Below are positions 15,129-16,322 of a stretch of DNA of 16,322 bases, in pieces; the first letter of the stretch is position 1, and every line of letters starts with the position of its first letter. Made by a program: the position numbers and the translations under genes. The notes below the pieces were generated by a model. That model was not told the origin of the DNA. It worked only from the letters and a program-made list of their open reading frames with translations, and searched no databases. The stretch is from Burkholderiaceae bacterium (lineage in GTDB: Bacteria > Pseudomonadota > Gammaproteobacteria > Burkholderiales > Burkholderiaceae_C). Location of the stretch: the NCBI GenBank assembly GCA_017853735.1, contig JAFMJA010000032.1, positions 1-16,322 on the forward strand. The letters run 5' to 3'.

Positions 15129-15335
15129 GACATGTAAGCAATCAAGCTTGGCTTCAGAAGTAGAAGCGAATACTTCAAAGGACAATCCGGGTCAGGTATC
15201 AGGATGACAGAACCATACAATGACCCACAATCAAATCTTATTGCAGCGAAAAGACTAGCATGCCAATAGGGTAATCGCAATTCTCGAATGTACTGACTGA
15301 CGACCTTCCCCTCCCCACCCCCTCCAGCCAAATTT
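15129..15335. other. Divergent intergenic region between the PLD gene and xth
   Basis: These 207 bases are AT-richer than the flanking genes over about 15186-15300 and must hold promoters for two divergent genes. I could not pick a convincing -35/-10 pair for either. A TTGCAG at 15241 has no acceptable -10 at normal spacing. The end nearest xth is a C-rich tract, listed separately. I see no RNA gene here. Confidence 0.5.
15304..15325 (-). other. G-rich tract on the minus strand (C-rich leader of xth)
   Basis: The plus strand carries C-runs of 4, 4 and 5 bases separated by single T or A bases, flanked by CC on both sides. On the minus strand this gives GGGGG, GGGG and GGGG runs plus two GG runs, a pattern that can fold into a G-quadruplex. 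It ends ten bases before the xth start codon, so xth has no purine-rich Shine-Dalgarno sequence. Confidence 0.55.
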
Positions 15336-16148
<813 letters not shown>

Positions 16149-16322
16149 TAGCCCTGGCAGCTGGTGCAGCCGAGTTTGTGCAGGAAGTCGCGCTGGGGTT
16201 TGGTTTCAACTCCTTCGGCAACAACCTTGAGAGACATGCTGTGCGCCAAAGCGATGATGCTGCGCACAATCGCGGCATCATTCTTGTTCATGAAGATATT
16301 GACCAGGAAGGAGCGGTCAATT

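Noticed and set aside
15129..15185. 19-residue extension of the PLD lipoprotein
   Set aside because: It would bury the lipoprotein signal peptide behind a polar stretch.

Overview
The window looks like an ordinary chromosomal segment from a betaproteobacterium, most likely order Burkholderiales and perhaps Comamonadaceae. The reasons are the high-GC codon usage, the divergent metG/apbC pair, and a LysR regulator next to a NAD-linked molybdenum/tungsten formate dehydrogenase whose NuoE- and NuoF-like parts are fused. Taxonomy is inferred from gene content and protein character only. I see no mobile element, CRISPR array, rRNA or tRNA. There is no gene-free stretch longer than about 210 bases.

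Layout, left to right. A SulP anion transporter (cut by the left edge) lies 24 bases downstream of metG on the minus strand. metG is divergent from apbC/mrp, an Fe-S carrier ATPase, on the plus strand. A LysR-type regulator follows. A 118-base gap holding a perfect inverted repeat separates it from a two-gene formate dehydrogenase operon: a diaphorase subunit, then a catalytic subunit with a 4-base overlap. Next is a tight folate/thymidylate cluster: thyA, a DMT-family permease, folA and a DUF4337 membrane protein. The first three are joined by 4-base stop/start overlaps and the last begins one base after the folA stop. A minus-strand two-HKD phospholipase D lipoprotein converges on this cluster. 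It is divergent from xth (exonuclease III). The 3' end of xth overlaps, antisense, the end of an EAL-domain c-di-GMP phosphodiesterase gene that runs off the right edge.

How the genes fit together. The formate dehydrogenase would oxidise formate to CO2 and pass electrons through 2Fe-2S and 4Fe-4S centres to FMN and NAD+. The LysR protein is probably its regulator, acting at the palindrome. ApbC/Mrp may help supply Fe-S clusters. ThyA turns methylene-tetrahydrofolate into dihydrofolate and FolA regenerates tetrahydrofolate, so their co-transcription is metabolically sensible. The permease between them and the DUF4337 protein after them have unknown roles.

I did not find a clearly new biological system. 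The best second looks are the regulatory palindrome upstream of the formate dehydrogenase, the unassigned genes inside the thyA-folA operon, the hairpin at the predicted thyA transcription start, a quadruplex-prone tract before xth, and the overlapping 3' ends of xth and the EAL gene.
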